In this document: piece after piece, positions 24,933-33,940 of the stretch | Layout: every line of letters starts with the position of its first letter | How positions within the stretch are numbered: the stretch's first letter is position 1 | Assembly: GCF_003576345.1 (NCBI RefSeq) | Contig: NZ_QWGB01000014.1 | Coordinates: forward strand, 1 to 64,000 | Length of the DNA: 64,000 bases | Reading direction: 5' to 3' | DNA from: Henriciella barbarensis | Lineage (GTDB): Bacteria; Pseudomonadota; Alphaproteobacteria; Caulobacterales; Hyphomonadaceae | The notes under the pieces: model-generated | Told to the model about the DNA's origin: nothing | The model's input: the letters and a program-made list of their open reading frames with translations, nothing else | Database searches by the model: none | Translations under genes and position numbers: made by a program

Positions 24933-25844
24933 CTACGACGTCTGCTGCGGCGCCTTCCAGCGGAACTCTGACCGCACCGTCGGATTAGCGTCGGCGGTCT
25001 CGACGTGGCCTTCCTCGACGAGCTTCAGCATGTGGCCGAGGACGGACAGGGCGGCGGCCGGATGCAGGCGCTTGTCGACGTCGGCATACATGGTCTCGAC
25101 CATTTTCGGGATGTTGGTCTCACCCGCTTCGAGATGCTTGATTATAGCCGATTCCCGATCCAGCCGGTGATTGCGATAGGACTGGATGAAGCCGTTCACA
25201 TCTTCGCGGATCGGTGAGCCGTGCGTCGGCCATAGGATGTCGAAATAGCGTTCCTCGATCTTGTCGAGCGAGCGCATATAGTCGCCCATATTGCCATCCG
25301 GCGGGGCAACGATCGTCGTGGACCAGCCCATGATATGATCGCCGGTCAGGCAGGCATTCTCTTCGCGCAGGCCAAAGCAGAGGTGGTTGCAGGTGTGACC
25401 GGGCGTCTCAATGACGTCGAGCGTCCAGCCGGGCCCGGAGATGACGTCGCCATCACCGATCTGAACGTCTGGCATGAAGCCGAGGTCGTCGGCGGAGCCG
25501 AGCTCGCCTTTTGCCGTCGGCACGCCGGAATTCTTCGCATAGGTCGCGCAGCCTGCCCAGTTTGCGAGCGGTTGTGCCAGCGGGGAGTGGTCCGAGTGAC
25601 CATGCGTGACGAGGACGTGCGTAATTGTCTCGTTCTTCAGGATTTCTTTCAGCGCGTCGAAGTGCTCTGACAGTTCAGGGCCGGGGTCGATCACGGCAAC
25701 CTTGCCATGACCGATGATATAGACGCCGGTGCCCACAAAGGTGAACGGGCCGGGATTGTTCGCAACCACCCGGCGGATGAGCGGGGAGACCTGCTCAACC
25801 TTGCCATATTCGAAATCGATTTCTTTGATGTATGGAATTCCCAA
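24933..25844 (-). CDS. MBL-fold metallo-hydrolase
   Basis: 303 residues. The metallo-beta-lactamase motif THGHSDHSPLA (near 81) and later metal ligands in ETPGHTCNHLCFG, LTGDHIMGW and WPTHGSPI are present. A C-terminal winged-helix-like extension follows (RLDRESAIIKHLEAGETNIPKMVETMYADVDKRLHPAAALSVLGHMLKL), as in LACTB2/glyoxalase-II-like hydrolases. Two zinc ions are expected. Substrate unknown. Confidence 0.9.
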   Translation of the reverse strand: MGIPYIKEIDFEYGKVEQVSPLIRRVVANNPGPFTFVGTGVYIIGHGKVAVIDPGPELSEHFDALKEILKNETITHVLVTHGHSDHSPLAQPLANWAGCATYAKNSGVPTAKGELGSADDLGFMPDVQIGDGDVISGPGWTLDVIETPGHTCNHLCFGLREENACLTGDHIMGWSTTIVAPPDGNMGDYMRSLDKIEERYFDILWPTHGSPIREDVNGFIQSYRNHRLDRESAIIKHLEAGETNIPKMVETMYADVDKRLHPAAALSVLGHMLKLVEEGHVETADANPTVRSEFRWKAPQQTS

Positions 25845-25888
25845 GTGAACTCCCTCACCCTGGATTGTGAAACTCTGGATTATCTGCC

Positions 25889-26824
25889 CTAGGCACTGCG
25901 CTTTGGCGCGAAGGCGCGGACAAAGGCCCGGGCCATGCGACGTGTCGCCTTCAGCTTGTCACCAAGATTCAGGGCTACAGGCGGCCCCATATCTGTCTTG
26001 TTGGCATCGACGATGAAGATCTTGCCGGATTTGCGGTCGCGCAGAACATCCACGCCGCCCCACTCAAGACCGATCTCCTTGGCGAAAGCCGAAATGACGT
26101 CGATTTCCTCCGCTGAGTAGCACTTGCGCGGCTCGTCCAGGATGACGTCGACATTCTCATTGAGAAAGCGGCGCGCAATCGGACGGCGCTTGCGGAAAAC
26201 AACAGTTGGCGTGCCGCCCACGATACAGCAGCGCAGGTCTTCAACCAGGCCGCCTTCGATCTCATTGTCGATCAGGCGCTGATAGGTCTTGTTCTCGAGC
26301 GGCTCGATGGGGCCTTCGATGATACGCCCATCATGGCACGCATTCTTTTCGGACTTCTCGACCATCGGCCCTTCATAGCTGAGCGGATCGACCTTCAGGC
26401 TGTAGCCTGCCGCGCGTCCAAAGCTCTCCGCGACGCAGGTCTTCGAGATATCATTGCAACCGAAATTGACGAGACGAGCGCCCGGCTTCGTCTTCGGCGT
26501 GCTGGAATCGACATGGGTTGAGTCGTCGAACTGGAAGACGATATCGGCCTGTGAGACGTCGGAAATCAGCTTGGACCCCGACGCGTGCATCACGGGCCAG
26601 ATGAAATACCAGGGGCGCGGCTTGTCGGGATGGAACGCGATGGTCGGGCGTTTGTGCCCGGTAATACGGCGCCAGGTGCGCCAGGATTGCGCCATCGTGT
26701 AAAAGGTCAGCCAGGTGAAGATATCGTTGGCCAGCTGGCGGTTCGCAGGCACCCGGTGACCCGTTTTCTTCACGAGCCAGGCACCGTCTTCGTATTTGAA
26801 ATCTGCCAGCCAGTTTCTGGACAT
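25889..26824 (-). CDS. ATP-grasp-like protein
   Basis: 311 residues. The C-terminal part DVLRDRKSGKIFIVDANKTDMGPPVAL resembles the metal- and ATP-binding end of ATP-grasp enzymes, with CCIVGGTPTVVFRKRRPIARRF upstream of it. The N-terminal 100 residues (WLVKKTGHRVPANRQLANDIFTW) are not recognised. It may ligate a carboxylate to an amine or thiol. It lies 44 bases upstream of the metallo-hydrolase on the same strand, so probably in one operon. Confidence 0.65.
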   Translation of the reverse strand: MSRNWLADFKYEDGAWLVKKTGHRVPANRQLANDIFTWLTFYTMAQSWRTWRRITGHKRPTIAFHPDKPRPWYFIWPVMHASGSKLISDVSQADIVFQFDDSTHVDSSTPKTKPGARLVNFGCNDISKTCVAESFGRAAGYSLKVDPLSYEGPMVEKSEKNACHDGRIIEGPIEPLENKTYQRLIDNEIEGGLVEDLRCCIVGGTPTVVFRKRRPIARRFLNENVDVILDEPRKCYSAEEIDVISAFAKEIGLEWGGVDVLRDRKSGKIFIVDANKTDMGPPVALNLGDKLKATRRMARAFVRAFAPKRSA

Positions 26825-26962
26825 TCAGTATCCCCTGCGTGCGGGCGGTGGTGAACGAATTACCGGCGCCGGAATCGCACGTCTTCCTCAAGGCTTCAAT
26901 TCATAAAGCCCTGAAGTTTCGTGATCAAACTTTTACTGCCGCTGCGCTGAAACGCGCGAGAC

Positions 26963-27373
26963 CTAGAGCAGAGGCTTCAGGCCGGAGAGATCATAGCCCG
27001 CTGCAGCGCCAGCTTCGATGATCTCGTCCGACTGCCCCTGGCCGCCATGGCTGAGTGCCCAAGCGGTGATGGAGCGCGTACCCGTCCGGCAATAGGCCAG
27101 CGCAGGGGCGGGGGCTTCGGCAAGGATCGAGTTCATGCGCTCGATGATTTCAGGGGTAGGCGCACCGGAAAAGGGCAGGGCGACAAAGGTCAGGCCAAGC
27201 TCTTCGGTACGGGCCCGGATCGAACCCATGCGCGGCTGGTCAACGCCGCCTTCACCATCTGGCCGGTTGGCGATGATGGTCTTGAAACCGGCCTTGGCGA
27301 TGGCGTCGACATCGTCTTCGGAAATTTGTGGCGCAACAGAAAAACTGTCTGTTACGGTTCGGATATCTGCCAT
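26963..27373 (-). CDS. TIGR01244-type sulfur transferase / phosphatase-like protein
   Basis: 136 residues from MADIRTVTDSFSVAPQISEDDV at 27373, with ACTGAGG upstream. It has a dual-specificity-phosphatase-like fold: FKTIIANRPDGEGGVDQP near the N-terminus and the active-site loop YCRTGTRSITAWALS (C-x5-R) near 95. This is the DUF442 / beta-lactamase-hydrolase-like group, often linked to sulfide or persulfide metabolism. Divergent from the permease genes. Confidence 0.88.
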   Translation of the reverse strand: MADIRTVTDSFSVAPQISEDDVDAIAKAGFKTIIANRPDGEGGVDQPRMGSIRARTEELGLTFVALPFSGAPTPEIIERMNSILAEAPAPALAYCRTGTRSITAWALSHGGQGQSDEIIEAGAAAGYDLSGLKPLL

Positions 27374-27495
27374 CTGGTACCTCAGTGTCATGTAGCGTTG
27401 ACAAGCATTCGTCTGGCGTGAACCTAGGAAGCCAGCAGCGGGCTGCCAAGTCCGCCTTTCGCCTATACTTGAAGATCGCCTGAGAGTTTCCCTAC

Positions 27496-28467
27496 GTGTC
27501 AGCGCTGCAGCGAAGTCTTTCCCGCATCCCATGGGCCTACGTAATCCGGCGGCTGCTTTTCGCGATCCCGACACTTCTGGTCATCATCGCCGTCGCATTC
27601 TTCATGATGCGGCTCGCGCCCGGCGGCCCGTTTGACGGCGAGCGCAAGTTGAATGCAGCAACCGAGGCGGCCATCGCGGCAAAGTTCGGCATGGACCAGC
27701 CGCTCTGGAAACAGTTCGTCGACTATGTGCTCGGCGTCTTGCAGGGCGATTTTGGTCCATCGATGAAAACGCTCGGCAAGAGCGTGAACGACCTGATCGC
27801 TGACGGCCTTCCGGTCAGCCTGGCAATTGGCTCACTCGCCATGCTCGTCGCGCTGATTGTCGGCACGAGCCTTGGTATTTTCGCGGGCCTTCGCCAGAAC
27901 ACGACCGGTGACTATACCGTCATGGGTTTCGCCATGGCGGGTATTTCGATCCCGACCTTTGTGACAGGCCCGCTCCTGATCCTCGCCTTTGCGCTTGGTG
28001 CAGGCTGGTTCGCCGTTGGCGGGCTGGGTGAGTATCCGAACATCGGCATGACATTCAACAACATGACCCTGCCGGTCCTGACGCTTGCCTTGCCGCAGAT
28101 CGCCATCATCTCACGCCTCATGCGCGCCTCCACGATTGAGACGATGCGCTCACCGCATGTGCGTACGGCGCGTGCCAAGGGCCTGCCAGAGCGCACGGTC
28201 ATCATGCGGCACGTCCTGCCATCGGCGATCCTGCCGCTGGTCTCCTATGCCGGGCCGGCCATGGCCCGCGTGATGACGGGCTCACTCGTCATCGAACGGA
28301 TCTTCGGCCTGCCAGGGATGGGGTCCTACTTCGTCGATGGCGCGATCAACCGTGACTATACCCTCGTGATGGGCGCGCTGATCATCTACGCAACGCTGAT
28401 CGTGCTGTTCAACCTGATCGCCGACATCCTCTACGCCTTGCTCGACCCGAAAGTGAAGTACGACTGA
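27496..28467 (+). CDS. ABC transporter permease, OppB/DppB type
   Basis: 323 residues from a GTG start. It has six hydrophobic segments and the binding-protein-dependent transport (EAA) loop RLMRASTIETMRSPHVRTARAKGLPERTVIMRHVLP near 215-250. The N-terminus YVIRRLLFAIPTLLVIIAVAFFMMRLAPGGPFDGER is typical for oligopeptide/dipeptide permeases. Its stop overlaps the start of the OppC-type gene (TGATG). No binding protein or ATPase gene lies nearby. Confidence 0.92.
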   Translation: MSALQRSLSRIPWAYVIRRLLFAIPTLLVIIAVAFFMMRLAPGGPFDGERKLNAATEAAIAAKFGMDQPLWKQFVDYVLGVLQGDFGPSMKTLGKSVNDLIADGLPVSLAIGSLAMLVALIVGTSLGIFAGLRQNTTGDYTVMGFAMAGISIPTFVTGPLLILAFALGAGWFAVGGLGEYPNIGMTFNNMTLPVLTLALPQIAIISRLMRASTIETMRSPHVRTARAKGLPERTVIMRHVLPSAILPLVSYAGPAMARVMTGSLVIERIFGLPGMGSYFVDGAINRDYTLVMGALIIYATLIVLFNLIADILYALLDPKVKYD

Positions 28468-29369
28468 TGGTTGATACGCTGGACATGACAGGCCGGAAGG
28501 ATCCGGTCGAACAGGCTCTCGCTGGCGGCCGCTCGCTCTGGGACGATGCCAAGCGGCGCCTGTTTAACAACAAGGCGGCCGTGATCTCCATGTGGGTGCT
28601 CGGTGTGATGATCTTCCTCGCCGCTTTCGGACCGTTCCTCTGGGTACATGACTACAGCCAGATCTCTGCACAGACGGAGCTCGCGCCAACCTTCGACAAC
28701 TGGCACCTGTTGGGCACGGATGAGCAGGGCCGCGACCTCGTCGCGCGCAACCTGCTCGGGCTTCGCATTTCGCTGGCTGTCGGCATGGTGGCGACGCTTG
28801 TCTCGCTTGTCATCGGCGTCACATGGGGTGCGATCGCAGGCTATGTCGGCGGGCGCACAGACAATTTCATGATGCGGTTCGTGGACGTGCTCTACGCCAT
28901 GCCGTTCATCTTTTTCGTAATCCTGCTGCTGACCGTTTTCGGCCGCAACATCATCCTGATCTTCGCCGCCATTGGCGCGGTCGAGTGGCTGACCATGAGC
29001 CGGATCGTGCGTGGCCAGACCCTTGCCATCAAAGGCAAGGAATTCATTGAGGCCGCCCGCGCCGCGGGCGTATCCGGCCCGGCCATTATCCGCCGTCACA
29101 TCCTGCCCAACGTGGTCGGCCCGGTGGCCGTCTACGTTACACTCACGATCCCGGTCGTTATCATGGCGGAAAGCTTCCTCTCCTTCCTGGGGCTCGGCGT
29201 GAATGAGCCGCTGACCTCGCTCGGCGTGCTGATTTCAAACGGTGCGAAGGAAATGCAGGACAAGCCGTGGCTACTTATGGCGCCGGCGATCCTGATGGCG
29301 GTGACGCTGCTCTGCCTCAACTTCATCGGCGATGGCCTGCGCGACGCGCTCGACCCGAAAGAGCGCTAG
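28467..29369 (+). CDS. ABC transporter permease, OppC/DppC type
   Basis: 300 residues. The OppC_N segment (AVISMWVLGVMIFLAAFGPFLW) is followed by LGTDEQGRDLVARNLLGLRISL and the EAA loop GKEFIEAARAAGVSGPAIIRRHILPN near 190. It forms the second half of the heterodimeric peptide permease with the preceding gene. The gene after it is a thioesterase, not an ATPase, so the remaining subunits must be encoded elsewhere. Confidence 0.93.
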   Translation: MVDTLDMTGRKDPVEQALAGGRSLWDDAKRRLFNNKAAVISMWVLGVMIFLAAFGPFLWVHDYSQISAQTELAPTFDNWHLLGTDEQGRDLVARNLLGLRISLAVGMVATLVSLVIGVTWGAIAGYVGGRTDNFMMRFVDVLYAMPFIFFVILLLTVFGRNIILIFAAIGAVEWLTMSRIVRGQTLAIKGKEFIEAARAAGVSGPAIIRRHILPNVVGPVAVYVTLTIPVVIMAESFLSFLGLGVNEPLTSLGVLISNGAKEMQDKPWLLMAPAILMAVTLLCLNFIGDGLRDALDPKER

Positions 29370-29398
29370 ACGCTGCGTCACGTTCAAGGCGGCTTTTC

Positions 29399-30277
29399 AT
29401 GGCCGCAAATTTTACGCTAAAGCCCAACGCCATGACAGACGCGCCCTTCATCGACCTGAAATCGACCCATAATCCCTATCGCTGGTACCTGCCGGTAGAG
29501 GAACGCTATTGCGTTGGCCCGCCGGGCAAGAAATTCCTGTTTGGCGGCGTCGGCCTTGGCACGGCGATTACAGCGCTGGAGCGTACGACAGGCCGGCCCT
29601 GCATCTGGGCCACGGCGCAATATCTTTCCTTTGCCAATCCGCCGGATGTGCTGGACGTCGATGTCCGTTCACCCGTTGTCGGCAAGAATATCACCCAGGC
29701 GCGCGTCCTTGGCCATATCAAGGACCGCGAGATCTTCACGGTGAATGCGGCTGTCGGCGAGCGCGAGTCCGAACACTCGAAGCAATGGCAGACAAAACCG
29801 GATGTCGCGCGGCCAGAGGATTGCCCGCCCATGCCGCGCTTCGACAAGCACAATGTCGACCTGCACCACTATCTCGACATGCGTGTCGCGCAGGGGCGCT
29901 ATTCGCCAGACCGCGCGATCGAGGGCGGCAGCAGCAAGGATGGTCGCGTCGTGCTTTGGGGGCGGTCCAAGACAGGCCACCCGATCGATTCGGCCATGCT
30001 CGCCATCATCAATGACTTCGTGCCGTCGGGAACCAGCCATGCGCTCGGCCTGCCGGCCGGCGCAAACTCGCTCGATAATACGCTGCGCATCCATAATATC
30101 GTCGAGACTGAGTGGGTCTGTTGCGATATCCAGATCGAAGGCGTTCATAATGGCTTCGTGCATGGCCGTGTCGCCATGTTCGCAGATGACGGGACGCTGA
30201 TGGCCACGGGCAGCCAGTCCGGCATCATCCGCTTCTTCGACCCGGAAGCGTTCAAGGCGCGGTTCGAAAAGTCCTGA
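29399..30277 (+). CDS. Acyl-CoA thioesterase family protein (double hotdog, TesB-like)
   Basis: 292 residues from ATG 29399, or 281 from MTDAPFIDLKSTHN at 29432; neither start has a strong ribosome site. The protein reads as two hotdog halves: GGVGLGTAITALERTTGRPCIWATAQYLSF with the substrate helix, then VLWGRSKTGHPIDSAMLAIINDFVPSG and IQIEGVHNGFVHGRVAMFADDGTLMATGSQSGIIRF. It would hydrolyse acyl-CoA. It follows the OppBC genes by 29 bases, perhaps in the same transcript. Confidence 0.82.
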   Translation: MAANFTLKPNAMTDAPFIDLKSTHNPYRWYLPVEERYCVGPPGKKFLFGGVGLGTAITALERTTGRPCIWATAQYLSFANPPDVLDVDVRSPVVGKNITQARVLGHIKDREIFTVNAAVGERESEHSKQWQTKPDVARPEDCPPMPRFDKHNVDLHHYLDMRVAQGRYSPDRAIEGGSSKDGRVVLWGRSKTGHPIDSAMLAIINDFVPSGTSHALGLPAGANSLDNTLRIHNIVETEWVCCDIQIEGVHNGFVHGRVAMFADDGTLMATGSQSGIIRFFDPEAFKARFEKS

Positions 30278-30392
30278 TTTTTCGGAGAAGAGGCGCCGCC
30301 AGAACGCGCCGCAAAAGTGCCGGGGTGCATTCTGTCACCATGTCCGGCTTTTTGGGGACGCAGCCATTCTGGCCGTGCGGGGGATAGGACAG

Positions 30393-30415
30393 GCTGCAGG
30401 CTTTCTGCCTGCAGC
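30393..30415. repeat. Intergenic hairpin
   Basis: GCTGCAGGC-ttTCT-GCCTGCAGC is a perfect 9-bp stem in the 256-base gap between the thioesterase and the next gene. It has no T-run, so it is not a typical intrinsic terminator. Nothing else was recognised in 30278-30533. Confidence 0.5.
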
Positions 30416-30533
30416 TGATCTGTCATTGGATGGCCATTCTGGCTTCCTGACCTAGACTATGCGTGAGCGGCCCGGACCGTTCCCATGTTTCTGCAGAAAA
30501 ACGTAATGTGCCAGATTGGGGCAACTGCAATGG

Positions 30534-31010
30534 CTATTGCAGGGCGGCGTGCGTCGCGTCTGAATTGGCTGCGCAGCTGTTCTGCGCGCCATGAACTTCT
30601 ATGGGACGGCGTTTGTCGGCCGATAGCGCAGCGGCCGCAGCAATGGCCTCAGCGTCCGAAAACATGGTCGCGAGACGCTTCAGGCTTTCTTCGCGCGCAG
30701 CCGGTGTTTCGGCGCTCTCCAGCGCCATGAGCTGTGTTTCGCCTTCTTCAGCCATGCCTCGAAAGATGCACCCAAGATCTGACGGCCCGCCTGAGCCATC
30801 AATCCAGCTGCCAAGCCGGCCGGCGGTCAGCGCAAAGCGGCCGATCTCGGTCTCATAGCTGGCCGGGATGCTGGCATCGCTTTCCAGAAGATCGATTGTG
30901 TCCTCATAAAGCGCGCTTGCTTTCGTCCCCCAGTCGCGGGCGAGGTCCGGCGACGCTGCCGCTGAGAAGGGCAGGACGACGAAGACAAGAGAGGCGATCA
31001 GACGTTTCAT
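30534..31010 (-). CDS. Exported hypothetical protein
   Basis: 158 residues from MKRLIASLVFVVLPFSAAASPDL at 31010, a clean signal peptide cleaved near AAA-SP. The mature protein is helical and acidic, with a possible disulfide pair (GCIFRG and NSCAAN). Not recognised. It is divergent from the histidine operon, whose promoter begins 85 bases away. Confidence 0.6.
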   Translation of the reverse strand: MKRLIASLVFVVLPFSAAASPDLARDWGTKASALYEDTIDLLESDASIPASYETEIGRFALTAGRLGSWIDGSGGPSDLGCIFRGMAEEGETQLMALESAETPAAREESLKRLATMFSDAEAIAAAAALSADKRRPIEVHGAQNSCAANSDATHAALQ

Positions 31011-31094
31011 CAGGACACAACTTTCATAATTCTCCTGAGACGCGAAGCAAGCCAGATGCCAGTCGCCTGAGGGGAGGCGTGGGCCGGCCTCGCC

Positions 31095-31123
31095 TTGACT
31101 TCCCACAACGCGCTCCATATCCA
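31095..31123 (+). promoter_or_regulatory. Promoter of the histidine operon
   Basis: TTGACT (31095-31100), a 17-base spacer and TATCCA (31118-31123). A start 7-9 bases later falls at about 31130-31132, right at the ATG of the leader peptide, so the transcript should be leaderless or nearly so. Confidence 0.65.
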
Positions 31124-31131
31124 CCCCGGTA

Positions 31132-31170
31132 ATGAACACAGAGCTGCATCACCATCATCACCACGCGTGA
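31132..31170 (+). CDS. hisL: His-rich leader peptide
   Basis: Twelve residues, MNTELHHHHHHA, with six consecutive histidine codons at 31147-31164 and a TGA at 31168-31170. There is no Shine-Dalgarno (upstream is CCACCCCGGTA) and the predicted transcription start is at or next to the ATG, so it is probably read as a leaderless ORF, as known for the trp leader peptide of rhizobia. Alternative hairpins follow directly, and then hisS-hisZ-hisG. This is the arrangement of a histidine-sensing attenuator. Confidence 0.85.
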   Translation: MNTELHHHHHHA

Positions 31171-31249
31171 CGCGCCGCATGAGGCGCGACCCAGTCCGGC
31201 TGCGCCTCTCTTTCAAGTGTTCATACCATCTTTTTGAACCGCCAGAGGC
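31171..31249 (+). promoter_or_regulatory. Alternative hairpins of the his attenuator
   Basis: Three overlapping pairings are possible. CGCGCC (31171-31176) pairs with GGCGCG (31183-31188). GAGGCGC (31181-31187) pairs with GCGCCTC (31202-31208), followed by TCTTTC. GCCTCT (31204-31209) plus TTCAA pairs with TTGAA plus AGAGGC (31244-31249). Each excludes its neighbour. None ends in a long U-run, so the terminating form is uncertain. About 100 bases of unassigned leader remain before hisS. Confidence 0.6.
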
Positions 31250-31352
31250 CAAAGCCGCGACAATGGGTTTCGCGTCTTGTCCAGCGTGTCTGCTTCACAC
31301 CTTTCCCGGCTTCGTCTAAGCGAAGCGCGACTGACCAGACAGGACCTCCAAT

Positions 31353-32843
31353 ATGGCCAAGAAGAAACAGGACCCGGACGCCCCGAAAAGTGGCAAGGAC
31401 CTCGCGCGAAAGCCGCGCGGCTTTCCAGATCGCCGCGAAGCGCTGATCCATGCCCAGGCCGAGATGATCGACCGGGTCACCTCCGTCTACCGCCGTTGGG
31501 GTTTTGAGGCACTTGATACCGGCGCCTGGGAATATGCAGACGCGCTCGGAAAGTTCTTGCCAGACGATGACCGCCCGAATGCCGGTGTCTTCTCCATGCA
31601 GGATGATGACGAGCAGTGGGTATCGCTGCGCTATGACCTGACAGCGCCGCTCGCCCGTTTCGCAGCCGAGAACTGGCAAACCCTGCCAAAGCCCTTCCGC
31701 CGCTATGCCGCCGGGCCTGTCTGGCGCAATGAAAAGCCGGGCCCGGGCCGTTTCCGTGAATTCCTGCAATGTGACGCTGATACGGTCGGCGCGGCGGGCG
31801 CGCATGCCGATGCCGAAATGGTCGCCATGGCCGCCGAAGCCATGCGGGCCGCCGGCGCTGGAGATGGAGAGTTTGCCGTCCGCGTGAATACGCGCCGCCT
31901 GCTCAACGCAGTGCTTGAAGGCGTAGGGGCGAATAGTGACACCGCGCGCCTAACAATCCTCCGTGCGCTCGACAAGCTGGACCGGCTTGGCGAAGAAGGC
32001 GTCAAACTCCTGCTCGGCCCGGGCCGAGAAGATGAAAGCGGCGACTTCACCAAGGGAGCAGGGCTCGGAACGTCAGAGATTGACCGCGTGATGGCGTTCG
32101 CGAAAGCGGGCCGACCGACACGCGGCGAAACGCTTGAGGCGCTCGGCCGCGCGGTCGGCACAGGTGAAGAGGCTGAGGCTGGCCTTGCCGAACTCACTGC
32201 CATCGCGCGCGGCCTCGAAGCCTTCAATTGTCCGGACACGGACGTTCTGTTCGACCCGTCCGTTGTGCGTGGGCTTGAATACTATACCGGCCCTGTCTTT
32301 GAGGCTGAGCTACTGCGTGAGACGGTCGACGAGGATGGCAACACCGTCCGCATCGGCTCTGTTGGTGGCGGCGGGCGTTATGATGATCTCGTCGCCCGCT
32401 TCACAGGCGAGAAAGTCCCCGCGACCGGCTTCTCTGTCGGTATTTCCCGATTGGCGACGGCTTTCGCCATATCCGGTGATATCGAGACGCTGAACGGCCC
32501 GGTCGTCATTCTCAACATGAACCGCGATGACCCGACCGAAGCGCTCAAACTCGCGACTGAACTTCGCGCCGCTGGTATCCGCGCCGAGGCCTATATGGGC
32601 AGCTCCGGCATGCGCCCTCAGATGAAGTATGCAGACCGGCGCGGCGCGCCCGTCGCTGTCATGGTCGGTGAGGATGAGATCGCCAAAGGCGTTGTCACCA
32701 TCAAGGATCTGAAAGAGGGCGCCAAGCAGGCAGCCGCAATCAAGTCCAATGAGGAGTACCGTGAAGCCCGCCCCGGCCAGTTCGAAGCTCCGCGCAGCGA
32801 AATGGTGGCCCGCATCCGCGAAATCGTGGAGGCGTCGGAATGA
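31353..32843 (+). CDS. hisS: Histidyl-tRNA synthetase
   Basis: 496 residues of class II synthetase. Motif 2 is in FRRYAAGPVWRNEKPGPGRFREFLQ (about 113-137), the histidine-specific motif is VVRGLEYYTGPVFEAEL (near 307), and motif 3 contains GGGGRYDDL; the anticodon-binding domain follows from about 385 (GPVVILNMNRDD...). It charges tRNA-His. It is the first structural gene behind the His leader, so its expression is likely coupled to charged tRNA-His. Stop and hisZ start overlap as ATGA. Confidence 0.97.
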   Translation: MAKKKQDPDAPKSGKDLARKPRGFPDRREALIHAQAEMIDRVTSVYRRWGFEALDTGAWEYADALGKFLPDDDRPNAGVFSMQDDDEQWVSLRYDLTAPLARFAAENWQTLPKPFRRYAAGPVWRNEKPGPGRFREFLQCDADTVGAAGAHADAEMVAMAAEAMRAAGAGDGEFAVRVNTRRLLNAVLEGVGANSDTARLTILRALDKLDRLGEEGVKLLLGPGREDESGDFTKGAGLGTSEIDRVMAFAKAGRPTRGETLEALGRAVGTGEEAEAGLAELTAIARGLEAFNCPDTDVLFDPSVVRGLEYYTGPVFEAELLRETVDEDGNTVRIGSVGGGGRYDDLVARFTGEKVPATGFSVGISRLATAFAISGDIETLNGPVVILNMNRDDPTEALKLATELRAAGIRAEAYMGSSGMRPQMKYADRRGAPVAVMVGEDEIAKGVVTIKDLKEGAKQAAAIKSNEEYREARPGQFEAPRSEMVARIREIVEASE

Positions 32844-33940
32844 GCACACCAGCTGACATCTTCTCCCGCCTTGGTGGCGACATCGTCGATCCGCCAATCG
32901 TCATGCCCGCCAGCCAGCCGCTGGAGCTTTCGGGCGAAGCCGTCCGCGCACGCCTCTGCGTTTTCGTGAATGAACTCGGCGAGGAATGCGCGCTCCGCCC
33001 CGACCTCACCCTGCCTGTCGCATTGGCGCAAGCCGAAGAGGGCATCAACGGCGAGACAGTGAAACGCTATGCCGCTCGCGCGTTCCGCCTGCCCGTCGTG
33101 TCTGGCGATGCGCTTGAATTTACGCAGGTCGGTTTCGAACGCTACGGTGCGCCATCCAATGCGGAAACCGATGCCGAAACCTTCGCGCTCGTTTGTGAAG
33201 CAGCTGGCACCGCTGGCGTCGCTGATTGCGAAGCGCGGATGGGTGACCTTGCCGTCTTCCCGGCCTTCGTGGATGCACTCGGTCTCGCGCCGGGGCTCGC
33301 CGATGCGCTGAAGCGGGCCTTCCGTCAGGCAGGCGGTGTCTCTGCGCTGCTTAACTCCGGCGGCTCTGAGCCCGTCCACGGCCTTGCCGCCCGCCTCAAG
33401 GGCGCGCGCCCGGAGGAGGCGAAGGCTATCGTCGCTGACATCTTTGCACTTGCCGGTATCCAGCCACAGGGTCACCGCACCCTCGACGAGATTGTCGAAG
33501 GCCTTCTGGCGCAGGCTGCCGACGCCGAACATGGCGCCGCGCCCGATACCGCGCGCCAGACGCTTGAAGCTGTCATGGCCGTGAACTGCCCGCCCGCGCA
33601 GGCGGCTGACAAGCTGCTCGCCACCTCCCGTCAGGCAGGCCTTGAAGGCCTCGACCCGGTCCTGGACCGGCTTCAGACCCGTACCGACCGTATGACAGAG
33701 CTCGCGCCCGCCTTCATGACCGATGCGCGCTTCGGCACGCCATTCGGTCGCCGCTTCAACTATTATGATGGCTTCCTGTTTGAGCTGTTTAACCCCGGCG
33801 AAGCCGACGGCCGCCGCCCATTCGGGGCAGGCGGGCGCTATGACACGCTTCTGGCACGTCTCTCCGGCGGCAAGGTCGAAGCGACCGGCATCGGCGGCGT
33901 CGTCCGCCCTGACCGTCTGACAAAAGGAGCCACCGCATGA
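32840..33940 (+). CDS. hisZ: ATP phosphoribosyltransferase regulatory subunit HisZ
   Basis: 366 residues, a catalytically dead HisRS paralogue. It keeps the class II fold (LCVFVNELGEECALRPDLTLPVALAQ; GRRFNYYDGFLFELFNP; PFGAGGRYDTLLARLSGG) but lacks the anticodon domain. It partners HisG and confers histidine feedback. It overlaps hisS by 4 bases and hisG by 4 bases, in keeping with fixed subunit ratios. Confidence 0.95.
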   Translation: MSTPADIFSRLGGDIVDPPIVMPASQPLELSGEAVRARLCVFVNELGEECALRPDLTLPVALAQAEEGINGETVKRYAARAFRLPVVSGDALEFTQVGFERYGAPSNAETDAETFALVCEAAGTAGVADCEARMGDLAVFPAFVDALGLAPGLADALKRAFRQAGGVSALLNSGGSEPVHGLAARLKGARPEEAKAIVADIFALAGIQPQGHRTLDEIVEGLLAQAADAEHGAAPDTARQTLEAVMAVNCPPAQAADKLLATSRQAGLEGLDPVLDRLQTRTDRMTELAPAFMTDARFGTPFGRRFNYYDGFLFELFNPGEADGRRPFGAGGRYDTLLARLSGGKVEATGIGGVVRPDRLTKGATA

